This document shows, in pieces, positions 20,421 through 31,154 of a DNA stretch of 64,000 nucleotides (its first letter is position 1; each line of letters starts with the position of its first letter). This DNA comes from Aldrovandia affinis (taxonomy: Eukaryota; Chordata; Actinopteri; Notacanthiformes; Halosauridae). A program made the position numbers and the translations under genes. Location of the stretch: assembly GCA_029706075.1 (NCBI GenBank), contig JAINUG010000005.1, forward strand, positions 5,755,001 through 5,819,000, read 5' to 3'. The notes beneath the pieces are model-generated. The model saw only the letters and a program-made list of their open reading frames with translations. It searched no databases and was not told the DNA's origin.

Positions 20421-21597
20421 CAGGGGTCGGCAACCTTTAACACTCAAAGAGCCATTTGGACCCGGTTTCCATGGAAAAGAAAACACTGGGAGCCGCAAAT
20501 ACTTTTTGACATCTAAAATGAAGATAACACTGTATATATTGTTTTTTTACCTTTACGCTTTGTATAAACAACTATAGTGTGTTGCTTATGAAATCCATGA
20601 AGTGCTACAGAGAAAATGAAATTTTATTTATGTAGGCTAATGAACACATTTTTAACATTTTTAACTCTTAAAAAAACAAAAAAAAAAAAACACGCCGAGT
20701 CGAAGGTCTCTTTCAAATGAATTAAAAAGCTGAACTTAAATTATCCATGTAGCAAACAAAAAATGCCGTGAGCCGTCATCCTTATATCGCCTTTGGGCTT
20801 TCGGAGCGTGTAGCGTAGCCTTGACCTGAATTAAAAAAATAAATTGGAAAAAAGAGCACTATTTCACTGAACAACGAAAAATAAATATCTGCATAAATAT
20901 TTATTTTACCTGGTTAATGGGACTTCTGCTCCTGAACCTCTGCGCACAGAGTCTGCAAATCAGGGCTGTAGGAAGTCACTTTCATCTTTACGCAGGACTG
21001 TAAGCTGTCGTCTGTGAGGTGTGAGCGTTGTTTGTTTTTAACATAGTTCATGGTGGAGAATAGCTGCTCACATGCGTATGTGGATCCGAAGATCGACAGG
21101 ACTCCAAATGCATATTTCTTCATGTTTATGTAGGTGTCGGGGATGGCATTCCATGTTTCAAACACGAGTTTGTCCGGTCTTGGAAGGTTCTCAATATCAC
21201 TCCATTTGTGAATATGCAAATGCAAATGAATCTGCCCAGGCATCATTAAATGTTCTATTTTCTTCAGATATTTTTCTTTTCTTACATTTCTCCATACTTG
21301 GCCTACCTGGGGTTGAAAGTCTCGATAAATGCACGGCGTTTTGTCGGGCATACACCGGCTTTCGGCGAGTGTGACGCATATTTTGAGCGACGAAAAATAA
21401 TAAAATATAATTTTATTTTAATATTTCAAGATCACAATAATCTTCCAATTTAGAAATACAATTTAAAAAAATAACTAACACAAATAAAATACACTTCAAT
21501 TGGATACTTATCATTTATTTTCCCAAGCCACGCGGAGCCGCAGCATAAGGATGAAAGAGCCGCATGCGGCTCCGGAGCCGCGGGTTGCTGACCCCTG
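20421..21597 (-). mobile_element. hAT element inside CR1-like LINE, 8-bp duplication
   Basis: The ends are CAGGGGTCGGCAACC (20421) and the inverted GGTTGCTGACCCCTG (21597). The flanking octamers AACTAAAG (20413-20420) and GACTAAAG (21598-21605) differ at one base, as expected for an aged hAT target duplication. The TIR is of the Charlie-like type known from vertebrates. The 1177-bp copy holds only the transposase C-terminus, on the minus strand, and is non-autonomous. Confidence 0.9.
20914..21351 (-). pseudogene. hAT transposase C-terminal dimerisation domain
   Basis: A 145-residue minus-strand frame with PDKLVFETWNAIPDTY, then the hAT dimerisation motif FGSTYACEQLFSTMNYVKNK, RSHLTDDSLQSCVKMKV and the end LQTLCAEVQEQKSH. 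It closely resembles the C-termini of GTF2IRD2-like and other Charlie-group transposases. The catalytic RNase-H-like core is mostly deleted; only the last part, where the E residue helix and the dimer interface lie, survives intact. Confidence 0.85.
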
Positions 21598-21605
21598 GAC
21601 TAAAG

Positions 21606-22351
21606 TAATCCAAGATGATTTAAACAAAATCCAAAAATGGGCAGATACATGGCAGATGACATTCAATATTACTAAATGTAAAGTTATGCATGTGGGAAAT
21701 TAAAACATTAGATAGGAGTATTTTATGGGAGGAGAAAAGTTAGTAGGTGTTCAATTTGAAAAAGACTTAGGAATTGTAGTTGATCAAAGCCTATCTCCAT
21801 CAAAGCAGTGTGCTACAGCAGTGAAAAAAGCCAACAGGATGCTGGGATACATAGCAAAAAGTATTGAGTATAAATCAAAGGAAGTTATATTAATGTTATA
21901 TAATGCCTTTGCCAGACCTCACTTAGAATTATGTGTGCAGTTCTAGGCACCGCACTACAAGAAAGATATAGGAGCTCTTGAAAAAGTCCAAAGAAGGGCA
22001 ACTAAACTGATACCTGGTATGAAAGGTAAAAGTTATGATGTTAGACTTAAGGCACTCAATCTATTTAAGCTTAGCAAATGGAGACTTAGGGGGGATTTGA
22101 TTGAGGTTTTTTCATTCCTAAAAGGGATTAACAAAGTGAAATACCAAAGATTTTTTAAGATAAGTGGGGTCAGCAGAACAAGAGGCCACAGGTGGAAATT
22201 AGTTAAAGGCAAATTCCGCACAGATATAAGGACGTTTTTCTTTACACAGAGAGTTGTCAATGCCTGGAACAGCTTGCCAGGTCAGGTAGTAGAGGCAGAA
22301 ATACTTGAGCTATTCAAGTCCAGGCTAGATATAGTACTAGATACTCTTTAG
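21606..22351 (+). pseudogene. CR1-like reverse transcriptase thumb and C-terminus
   Basis: Continues the RT after the hAT element: IQKWADTWQMTFNITKCKV, then LVGVQFEKDLGIVVDQSLS, NRMLGYIAKSIEYKSKEV, ALEKVQRRATKLIPGMKG and TQRVVNAWNSLPGQVV. Stops near 21704 and 21944 break it into three frames. This matches the usual CR1 C-terminal region and ends at a stop at 22349. Confidence 0.85.
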
Positions 22352-22430
22352 ATTAGGACATGACGAGCCTAGATGGGCCGAATGGCTCGTTCTCGTCATT
22401 ATGTATTCTTAAGTTCTTATGTTCTTATGT

Positions 22431-24530
22431 AAACCTACCTGTTCCGCTCCTGTATCCCCAGCTGTGGAGTATGAAGGCCCCAGGCTCCAGCAACCAAGGA
22501 AATATGAATCAAAAACTGTAACTTGTACCTCTCTTCCTGTGCATAAGATCAATAGACCTATCTTCCAAGTATTACAGGGTGATGGGGCCTCAGAGTACCA
22601 GACTGTGGATGAGGAAGTAAGGAAGGAGGAAGGAAGTAAATGGTCAATCCCTACCATCTGACTAAATCCCAAGAGGATGATTGGATGCTAATGGCTTAAC
22701 AATGGCTCATCCGCAGACAATTTGGAACAGCTCAGCTGCGTGACTCCAACCTGCTCCATGAATGGAAGAATGTCCAGGTTGTGGAGGGTAAGGTGGTGGA
22801 TGAGTGTCCTGGTAAGATACCCACACCATTAAAAATGGTCTGCTAGACCAGATTGATAATCGGAATGGAGAGATGGTGGAACAGTTACTGGTGCCTAAAG
22901 AAAACATTAAAACTGTCCTTTTAAGGAGGAGAGGAGAGATTCAACAAGGCCCTGAAGTTTATGTTGAAGAAAGTAATGGAGAAACTGGGACCAACTGTTA
23001 CCTTACCTGATGTTTACCATATATGAGGTACCACAGTCTCTCACTGGCTTATCACCTTTTTAGTTGTTATATGATGATCACCCTAGGGGGCTCCTGGACA
23101 TTGTGAAGGAGGTCTGGGAGGAGCAGCCCAGCTGCTACTGCAGTTTTGAACACGTGGAAGGTATGCGAGACCAGGTGAGGGGCATTTAACCTGTTGTTTG
23201 CAAACATATGGCCCACGGCTAACAAGAACAGCAGCTTGTCTACAATTGCAGGGTGCAGCCGCATTCATTAAAAGCAGGGGACATAGTCCTGGTCCTGGTG
23301 CTGACAGTGGAAAACAAGTTCCATGGCAGGGCCCATATGAGGTCATTAAATAGGTGGGGCCAGTGAATCACAAGATCAGCCAGCAAAGGCAGACATAAAG
23401 CAATGCATGTCCGTATATCATGTTAACTTGTTAAAGAAGTGGCATGGTCATGAGGCTCTGTGCAGTGTTCTCACTCTACACACAGACACCCAGGTTCCAC
23501 CCTGAGAGGCTCTGGCCCTTGGACCTGATCTGAGCAGTCAACAAAGGAAGGAGTTACAGGAGCTGTTGGATGAAAATACAGGTGTATTCTTCTCTCTCCC
23601 TGGGCAGACTACTTTGATAGAGCATGACATTGAGATCGAGCCAAATTGAATGCTGTCTCAGAGTTTGATGCTTACTCCCTAACCCGTATAGATAAGCTGG
23701 CTGATCGATTTGGGAAAGCCTGATTAATCTCAACCTTGTATCTCATGAAAGGTTACTGGCAAGTGCCCCTATCTCCCAGAGCCAAGGAGAAAACTGCGTT
23801 TGACACTCCTGGGGGGCTTTATCACTACCGGGTCCTACTGTTTGACCTTTTTGGAGCCCCTGCCACACTAAAGACTAATGGAACGGGTATTTTACCCTCA
23901 CTGTAAGTATGCTGCCGCATACCTTCACGGTGTGGTTATAAGACTGTGCTACTCATTTGTCACCAGTGAAAGCTGCATTATATTCCTTGAAGGAAGCTGA
24001 GTTGACTGTCAACCCAAAGAAATAAAAATTAGGCTGGGCTGAAATGGAATACCTGGGGTTCACAATCGGCATAGGTAATGTGAAGCCCAAATGAGAAAAC
24101 TCAAGGCCAAGTGGCCGCAACCCATCAACAAGAAGCAAGTGCATGCATTTCTGGGCTTAGCCTGGTACTACTGGAGGTTTATTCCTATTTTTGCTGCTCT
24201 GTTGTCCCCCTTGACAGACTTGATCAAGAAAAATGGACCCAACCTGATGCGGTGGTCCCTAGAGGCTGAGAAGGTGTTCACCACCCTGAAGGAGGCTCTC
24301 TGCTTTCAACTAGTGCTGGGGTCACCGGACTTCTCAAAGGAGTGGATAGTCCAAAAAGGTGCCTCCAATGCAGGTTTGGGAGCAGTCTTTTCACAAGTAG
24401 TTGCCGATGAGGAGCATGTTGCTCTTTTCCTCAGCCAGAAATTGCTATTTAATTTAACTGTTGTTCACAGGTCTGGCAGCCGCCATTGGAAGTGCAGACA
24501 CCCTTTTGAGAAGTAAGTCCCTCTAGTCGG
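22431..24530 (+). pseudogene. Ty3/gypsy pol relic, integrase before RT (Gmr1-type)
   Basis: Decayed pol in the order integrase then reverse transcriptase. GEMVEQLLVPKENIK (22880-22915) resembles the H2C2 zinc region. TGLSPF and HPRGLLDIVKEVW (23040-23130) look like the core end. WQGP and YHVNLLKKWH (near 23420) mark the integrase C-terminus. Then LQELLDENTGVFFSLPGQTT (23550-23610), LMKGYWQVPLSPRAKEKTAF and YHYRVLLFDLFGAPA (palm), and QVHAFLGLAWYYWRFIPIF, followed by RNase H-like NAGLGAVFSQ (24090-24400). Ordinary gypsy elements place integrase last; Gmr1-like elements of fish place it first. Many stops; the RT YxDD box is not seen. Confidence 0.75.
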
Positions 24531-24757
24531 CCTCTGCCCCTCCCAGTCTGTCAGAGATGTGGGACAAGTTTGTGCTGGATGGATGCTATATGGCCACCAG
24601 ATAGAGCGGCTACACCCCTACCCAGCACATCTGCAGCCAACTCCCCAATCTCACCACTAATAAAAGCAGTCTCCTACCACTCCTACCACTCTCCTACCTC
24701 TCTGTACGTGGGGAGAAAGGGAGACACACTGCACTAAAACCTCTGCTGACCTGCTGC
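24531..24757. other. No recognised feature
   Basis: Short stretch between the gypsy relic and the hAT-like element, without recognisable motifs. Confidence 0.4.
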
Positions 24758-25642
24758 CAGAGATGGGCAAAGATACATCAAAATGTATCTTGTTACAAAA
24801 TACAAAATACCCCTCAAATAAATGTATCAGATCAAAATACAAAATACTGGTGCCAGAAAATGTATCAGTATGTACATGTATCTTGTATTTTCAAAATACA
24901 GGGAGAAAAAAAAAACTTGTCTCCAATTGGCTATCGTTGGCCAACATATGAATAGGTGGCTGCCTTTCTCTATGAATATGAGCAAAAAGCCAAAATCATA
25001 TGTGTGTTAAGTGTTAGAGGCACAATAACATCTTTAGCATCTCCTAATTAGTTTGCCCACATTACTCCCTCCATTTTGGTTGTTTGGGCTATTGACAACC
25101 AATTTGTTATCTTTGATGCTATTTGTATATAAAAGAAAAATACTGAAAATAGTACAGTACAAACTTATAAACAAATCAGCATGAATTGTACATGCTAGCT
25201 AGTGTTTCTGGAGTCACAAAGTGGCGTTTTAAGAAATCGTATTTTCTAACTTTCCACGTCACGTCACGATTTCTCAAAACGCCACTTAGAATACTGTGAG
25301 TAGGCTTGTGTGAAAACAAGCGCCGAATTCTCAATAGCTGCCTGCGACCAGATACATGCATGCATCCACGTGTGCATGCATTCACTGCCTTGTCCAACCG
25401 ACAGAGTGGGTCTAAAAATCACTGTGTGAGTGTGTCTAAGTGTACTGTTGTTCTTTTTTTATGTTCTGTGAATCATGGATAAAGTATTTTGAGTATTTTG
25501 AAAATACAAAATGAATCCACCCTAAAGTATCTTGTTACAAATTACATTAGATTTTTTTCAGCCCTGTCAAATACAAATGACTAAATACTCAAAAGTAATT
25601 GAAATACGTATTTCAAATACAAGTAACAGAAATGCTGCCCTG
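24758..25642. mobile_element. Non-autonomous hAT-like element (CAGAGATGGGCA end)
   Basis: The left end CAGAGATGGGCAAAGATAC, followed by AAAATGTATC and AAAATAC phrases, has a loosely inverted counterpart on the right (AATACGTATTTCAAATAC, then AATGCTGCCC at 25640). This TIR type is common among vertebrate hAT non-autonomous elements. The last bases on the right are altered and no 8-bp duplication is clear. No transposase frame is present. A strong hairpin lies inside at 25219-25287. Confidence 0.6.
25219..25287. repeat. 22-bp inverted repeat (hairpin)
   Basis: The arm at 25219-25240 (AAGTGGCGTTTT, then AAGAAATCGT) is the reverse complement of 25266-25287 except for one base, with a 25-base spacer. 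It would form a strong stem in RNA or extruded DNA. Confidence 0.9.
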
Positions 25643-26613
25643 TATAGACGTGAGATCTCTGATGGCAATCGTTGTGTGACAGGCGTTGTGTGCCAGATAG
25701 CTTTAGTTTGTATTCTTTTATATTTAGCAAATATTTAAAACCTAGCAATTTGCAATGTTGAATAAACATGCAACCAAAACATGCAGTTTTTTCCCCCACC
25801 TGGTTGCTTGTGTTCTTCCTCCCGCAACCCAAACATCACACGGCTATGTGGTGCTGGGTCACACTGTGTTCCTCAATAATATTTTAAAGTCATCAGCTTA
25901 CCTAGGCTGAGCACTGGAGCGTAGTCCCTCCAGTTAATAACATTGATGCCACTTTTGGGTTAAAATACACAAATGCAGATTTTCCTGTAGCAAGGAAGAA
26001 ATTACACACGATTGGGTGTACATGGGTGTAAGATTTGTACATGGGTGTATTCTGAATGAATTCAATTATGTTTATTGAATTTAAAAAAATTGCCAAATAA
26101 TAATTCAGTCTGGCCCAACTGCATCCAATTTCTTGTCATGAAATAAAACCTGATCCAGCCTGAACTGACACATGCCTTTGGGTCCTAGCTAGGGTTTGAG
26201 TCATATAGCCAGGGTGGACTGTTATCTCACCTATCACTTGATGATAGAACTGCATTATGATGTTTTCTCTTTTACCACCTTGCTATTCATCTCAAAACAA
26301 ATAATTATTTTTGAAATGAATGATTAATTACGAAATTACAGAATTTATGAACTTATGAACGGTCATAGTTAAGAGGAGCTCTTGATTTAGTAGAACTTTG
26401 TCGATATATTGGGTTAGTGAAACTTTGAAAAATGTATTAAAATCTCTATAGGATTAGTTGATTAGGACACTGTATTAAGAAGGAAAAAAGGAGCATGTTG
26501 TTACTAACTCATTGAGTATACGCAGAGATTTTAAATAATAGAGATGGTCCCCTCCTACATTGTATAATGGCTACCATAGAGAGCAATCAGAGTACAATCT
26601 TACTGGAGTAACA
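25643..26613. other. No recognised feature
   Basis: AT-rich, with short frames lacking family resemblance. A TACATGGGTGTA phrase repeats near 26018-26050. I see no gene. Confidence 0.4.
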
Positions 26614-26615
26614 TA

Positions 26616-27498
26616 CACTACTGGTCAAAAGTTTTAGAACACCCCCATTTTCCAGTTTTTACTGACATTTAAGCAGTTCAAGTCCAGTGAATAACCTGAA
26701 ATGGTACAAAGGTAAGCGGTAAACTGCCAGAGGTTAAAAAAAAGGTTTAGGTTACCAAAAACTGAAAAATAATGTACATTTTTTGGCAGTGAGTAGTTTC
26801 CTACACCATCAAAAGGCACTTGGAAACTGGAGGAAACTCTGACAGGAAGAGGTCTGGCAGGCTCAAGCCACAACAAAATCAGAAGACAAGTTTCTGAGGG
26901 TCAACAGCTTCAAGCACAGCTTAACACTGGTCGAAGTAAGGAAGTCTCAGTTTCAACTGTGAAGGGAAGACTTTGAGCTGCAGGTTTGACAGGTTGAGTG
27001 GCAGTAAGAAAGCCATTGCTAAGATGGCAAAATAATAAAAAGAGGCTTGCCTGGGCCATGAAGCACTGCCAGTGGACTACTGAAGACTGGAAGAAGATCT
27101 TATGGACCAATTCATCAAAATTTGAAATCTTGAAATTTTGAAAGGTTTTTGTAGGTCGTTGTGTAGGCGAAAGGATGGTCCCTCAGTCTGTGACACCAAC
27201 TGTCAAACATGGAGGAGGAAGTGTGATGGTCTGGGGCTTTTTTGCTGGATCCAGAGTTGGCGGCCTGCACAGAGTGACTGTTAACCCACGTTAACCCATT
27301 ACTTGTTCCCTGAAAAGGGCTTTTTTTTTAAACTCTGAAATGTACATTATTTTTCAGTTTTTGGTAACCTAAACTTTTTAAAGTTTTTTTTTAACCTTTG
27401 GCAGTTTACCACTTACCAGTTATTCACTGGACTTGAACTGCTTAAATTTCTGTAAAAACTGGAAAATGGGGGTGTTCTAAAACTTTTGACCAGTAGTG
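26616..27498 (+). mobile_element. Tc1-like element, 883 bp, TA duplication
   Basis: The ends CACTACTGGTCAAAAG (26616) and its inverse CTTTTGACCAGTAGTG (27498) lie between TA dinucleotides. The inverted repeats are long, roughly 165-185 bp each. The interior holds broken Tc1 transposase sequence, including an RLAWAMKHCQWTTEDWKK helix and GGGSVMVWGFFAG. The normal first catalytic DE (W-T-D-E-S) reads LWTNSSKF, so catalytic Asp and Glu are both altered. The 3' part of the DDE domain is deleted. Confidence 0.9.
26840..27290 (+). pseudogene. Tc1 transposase remnant
   Basis: Segments of the DNA-binding and catalytic regions in two or three frames: VSVSTVKGRL, then KKRLAWAMKHCQWTTEDWKK, ILWTNSSKFEI, VPQSVTPTVKHGGGSVMVWG. 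Stops interrupt it and the C-terminal half, with the last catalytic residue, is gone. It is dead. Confidence 0.75.
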
Positions 27499-27504
27499 TA
27501 TATA

Positions 27505-27556
<52 letters not shown>
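27499..27556. repeat. (TA)n microsatellite
   Basis: About 25 TA units start exactly at the TA target site of the Tc1-like element, suggesting that the repeat expanded from, or supplied, that site. Confidence 0.9.
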
Positions 27557-27566
<10 letters not shown>

Positions 27567-27944
27567 TACATATCCCAGTTACAAATATGGATCCCGAAAC
27601 AGCCCAAAACTTACAAGGTCAGGTATCTAAACTTAGATGAAGACTCATTTATTTTATATGTTTTTTGCTTTATGCACCCTTGTTAAGGAATCCCGGCTGG
27701 ATGTTGAATCAGGTATTGCAATTTAGAGAGAAGGAAGCCATTACATATGGTATACTTTACATCAATTTTTTTTTCAGATTTCTAGGTAAATTGTTCAGAG
27801 AACAAATAGCACAAACATTCCCAGTGGATTTGTTTGTTGGCCTAGGTTCTATAGTCTTAATACATCTCAATTTGGGCCTCAAAACTCTTCTGATTTTGAT
27901 GAACAAAGTTACAAAGTTGGTAGCACATAAATGTAACTTCTAGG
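27557..27944. other. No recognised feature
   Basis: AT-rich sequence; a frame at 27665-27943 shows hydrophobic stretches but no family resemblance I can name. Confidence 0.4.
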
Positions 27945-28318
27945 GCTGCTGGGTGGCTCAACCTGTTAAGGCACTGTTCTAGTGTGTGGATGAGTCCCAT
28001 GGTCTGGTATCAAATCCAGACCATGCCAGTGCCGACTATGGCCAGTAGCCCTGCAGGGCGACGCACATTTGGTAGTAGTGACGCCGAGGGAGGGAGGGAT
28101 TCAAGATGGCTGGGTTGTCCATGTGTTGTTGCACATCAGTGATTACTGCTGGTCAATGGGGCACCCACAGGCATGTCTGCGTAAGTCTGAACTTGTAGTG
28201 GTGACTGATATCACATTTGGAGGAGAGCATGTGCTTTACTACGCTCTCCCAAGGTTATAGTGAGCTCAGCTTAGAATAGGTTTGGGCAATCCAAATTAGA
28301 AGAAAAAGGGGGGAAATC
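27945..28318 (+). repeat. tRNA-derived SINE, family B
   Basis: Begins GGGCTGCTGGGTGGCTCAA (A-box-like TGGCTCAACCTG) and has a B-box-like GGTATCAAATCC about 50 bases later. A body with CCAGTAGCCCTGCAGGGCGA follows, and a tail AATCCAAATTAGAAG then GGGGGGAAATCATG. The tail is similar to that of family A, so the two families may share a LINE partner. Confidence 0.65.
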
Positions 28319-28326
28319 ATGAAAAA

Positions 28327-28536
28327 ATGCAAGAGAGGGTTACTACTACTACTTTCAGTAGTTTGGTGCAGTGTAGACCTCGAAAAGCGTTACACTCAAA
28401 AAGTGCCAAACTGTTTGAAGTATGCCAATTTCCAGATAAATTTGATTCGCTCTGTACCGACTACATCAAGACCTTTTTAAAAGGTAAACAGGAGACTAGC
28501 AGTTACCCTCACTGGGCTTCTTATATAGCTGATTAA
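28327..28536 (+). pseudogene. Unrecognised reading frame upstream of a polypurine tract
   Basis: A 69-residue frame ending at 28536. Its second half (KLFEVCQFPDKFDSLCTDYI, then YPHWASYIAD) looks protein-like in composition, but I do not recognise a family. It is followed after about 23 bases by a purine run and a TG-starting, TATA-containing segment, so it may be the last codons of an LTR element. Confidence 0.35.
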
Positions 28537-28559
28537 GAGACATATATTCAGACCTACTT

Positions 28560-28874
28560 GGAAAAGGAGGGTGTTGCAGAGTGGATGAAAATCAAACCAA
28601 GTTCCAGTAGCCCAACTGTTATTTTATTATTACCAACAATCTAATAAAACAAAATACAAAAACAAAGTTAAACCAAAAGCTATAATATAGACGGTAAAAG
28701 AACAAAAAACCCAGCACCTCCTCCATGTCCCAAAAACTCTCCTCAGGCATGGCAGGCTGTGCTTTTATAAAGGCCTACCTAGCGAAGGCAATATCTAACA
28801 CCTGAGTTGACCAGTGCTGATCAGCCTCAGGTGAGCCTGCCTGTAGGTGAGGCCACTGCTGTCCAAGATCCTGT
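28560..28874 (+). repeat. Candidate polypurine tract and LTR fragment
   Basis: GGAAAAGGAGGG at 28560-28571 is followed directly by TGTTGCAG, the arrangement of a polypurine tract and the start of a 3' LTR. A good TATA box (TTTATAAAG) lies at about 28763-28772. No second LTR, target duplication or poly(A) signal downstream of the TATA was found, so this is tentative. Confidence 0.35.
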
Positions 28875-29560
28875 ACACTGTAAAACTTGAGTTAAGTTTA
28901 CTCAAATAATTTGTCCATTTTGTAGATTGCCGTGAACCATTTGAGTTTGAAAACTAAATAATTTGAGTATTCTGACCTTTAATATTTAAGTAAGAGTTTT
29001 TGTTGTTACCAATACTTATGTAAACAAAGTAAAGCTTACTCAATCATATCAATGCCAAATATTTTATTCAATCAGTATGTGACACGTGTACTATTTTTTA
29101 ATACTGAAATCATTATGTGAATGGAACTCATACAATCTGTGTTTGATTAGCTTGAACACTGTGTATTCATCAGTCATTTTACGCTAGTTACAATGGCTCT
29201 TTTCCTTCAATTAATTGTAAGTAAACTATTTCAGTTGTGGCAACACAATAATGGAAACTCACAACTCAATTGGTTTAAGGAAACCAACTGCCTTAAACTA
29301 CTTTTATTTAACCAAATGGAACACTTTACATCACTTTTGATCATCTCACACTTTTACATCACTTAAAGTAATTAACCATTGGTTTATTAGGAAAAACTAA
29401 AAGATTGAAATGGTGGACATTGTAGAAGGTTTTCCACAAAGCACATTGAAAGGTAAAATGAACAAGTAGGACTTTAAACTAACCAAAAGCGCAATGCGAC
29501 ACGTGTCATTTTTTAATTCAATACTCAAATAAAGGTGTTATTACATGCCAATGGTAGCTT
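28875..29560. repeat. Possible MITE (ACTGTAAAA-type)
   Basis: Starts near CACTGTAAAACTTGAGTTAAG and contains phrases such as GGTTTAAGGAAACCAACTGCC that recur in many fish repeats. No clear inverted end was found on the right, so boundaries and class are uncertain. Confidence 0.3.
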
Positions 29561-29808
29561 TTAGCTGCACATTTTTTTACATTTGAACTGGCATTGTATT
29601 CAACATACCCATTGCCTGGACATATTCCCAAACAGAAAGTCTTCCAGAAAACAATCTGCCGCCAAAAAAGAAAGCATTTTCATGTGAAGATAAATGAAAG
29701 ATAAATCAGTTTAATCAGAAGAACAATATAGTAACTATTGAGGTAGATAGGTATAGTCATTTTGTAGATATACAACCTTCATTGCATTGTTATGTGGCAT
29801 GTATGTGG

Positions 29809-29850
29809 GTGTGTGTGCAGGTGTGTGTGTGTACAGATGTGTATGTCTAC

Positions 29851-29884
<34 letters not shown>

Positions 29885-29893
29885 ATGTATGTA
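29809..29893. repeat. (TG)n microsatellite
   Basis: An impure run of TG units with the longest uninterrupted stretch at about 29855-29882. The apparent cysteine/valine frame through it is an artefact of the repeat. Confidence 0.9.
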
Positions 29894-30297
29894 TGTTCAT
29901 GCATATAGGTAGATTAGTGTTATGCTCGTGGAACAAACCATTTTGTGCTGTGCTGAAGTTGAGAGTGCAGGACAATGGGGGTGAGGTAGAAGGGGTTGGG
30001 AACCTAGATTAAACACGGGTGGTCAATGGTCTGCTTTTTTCTTCTTATTTTGCTGTTTTTTTAATTTTTAATTTTTAATTTTTAAATTATGCTTTTTCTT
30101 TTCTCTCTTTTCCTATTATGCTGTATTTAGTTATGTTTATTATGTTTGTCTATGTCCTGCCTTATGTTTATTTTTGCCCGTTTCAAATCTTATCTTGATT
30201 ATAAAAATATCTTGATAAATACTAGGTTACAGGTGCCAAGGAATACTTACTATTTTTTCTTTTTATATTTCATTATGATTCAATTCTTAATATTTTC
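29894..30297. other. No gene; T-rich stretch before LINE
   Basis: T-rich sequence with TTTTTAATTT repeats near 30058-30085. It may be the 5' UTR of the following L1/Tx1-type LINE, but nothing proves it. Confidence 0.4.
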
Positions 30298-31075
30298 ATG
30301 ACCACTAATTCTATATCAATTGCAAGTTACTGCAATGGGTTAGCGGACTCTCTCAAAAGGAAAGAAGTCTTGATGTGGCTTTGTGAAAAGCGATCTTATG
30401 GTATAATATGTTTACAGGAGACACACACAGCATTAGAGGATGAAATAGTATGGAAGAAAGAATGGGGGGGACCGACTGACTTTAGTCATGGTTCTAGGAA
30501 TAAAAAATGGGTTATTATTTTAATTGATAGTAATATTCAATACACTTTACATTCAATTAAAAATGATACGGAGGGAAGATGGATTTTGATGGATATGTCA
30601 ATTGATGAAATAAGATGTATTATTTTGAATATATATGCTCCAAATAGTGATGACGCTGTTTTTTTAAAAAAGATATAAATTCTAGTTTGAATGAGAATAT
30701 GTATCATGAAAATGTTATAATTGTTGGGGATTTTAATATGGTATGAAATGTAGATTTAGACAGACAGGGGTCCTGTCAATATAATTACCACCCAAAAGCA
30801 TTTAAGGCTTTATCAGAATGTATGGCTTCATTGGATCTGGTTGATGTCTGGAGACTCAGGAATCCAGAATTAAAGAGATATACATGGCGGAGGAATAAAC
30901 AAGCCAGTAGGATTGATTACCTTCTCATTTCATTTGCCTTAGCTGGTAGTGTCACAAACCAAAATTAGGGATCGTTTTAGGTCTGACCATGCTCTCATTA
31001 TGTTAAAATTAACTATTAGTGAATTTCCCAGAGGTAAAGGTTACTGGAAACTTAACCAACAAATGTTTAAAGACC
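30298..31075 (+). pseudogene. L1/Tx1-type endonuclease domain
   Basis: Motifs in order: IASYCNGLADSLKRKEV, IICLQETHTALED (QETH, catalytic Glu), ILNIYAPNSDD, IIVGDFNMV (GDFN), KRYTWRRN and SRIDYLLIS, then RSDHALIML (SDH catalytic His). The catalytic residues are conserved. Three frame breaks separate them: a TAA near 30676, a TGA in NMV*NV near 30746, and a frame change before the SDH motif. Confidence 0.85.
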
Positions 31076-31154
31076 ATTAATTTGTTGAGATTTTATCTCA
31101 AGAAATTTTATCTCAACATATTTTCTAATAAATGAGGGTACAGCTGACCCACAT

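Larger units (their letters stand above)
16742..22430 (+). mobile_element. CR1-like LINE, near full length, twice interrupted
   Basis: Order on the plus strand: ORF1 with an esterase domain, ORF2 endonuclease, a linker, reverse transcriptase, C-terminal tail, then a 3' end ATGGGCCGAATGGCTCGT with an octamer-like TTATGTTC tail ending near 22430. CR1/L2-group LINEs have this architecture. A Tigger element (18995-19697) and a hAT element (20421-21597) split ORF2; removing either leaves adjoining LINE sequence that still reads as RT. Frameshifts and stops make ORF2 non-functional. Confidence 0.85.
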
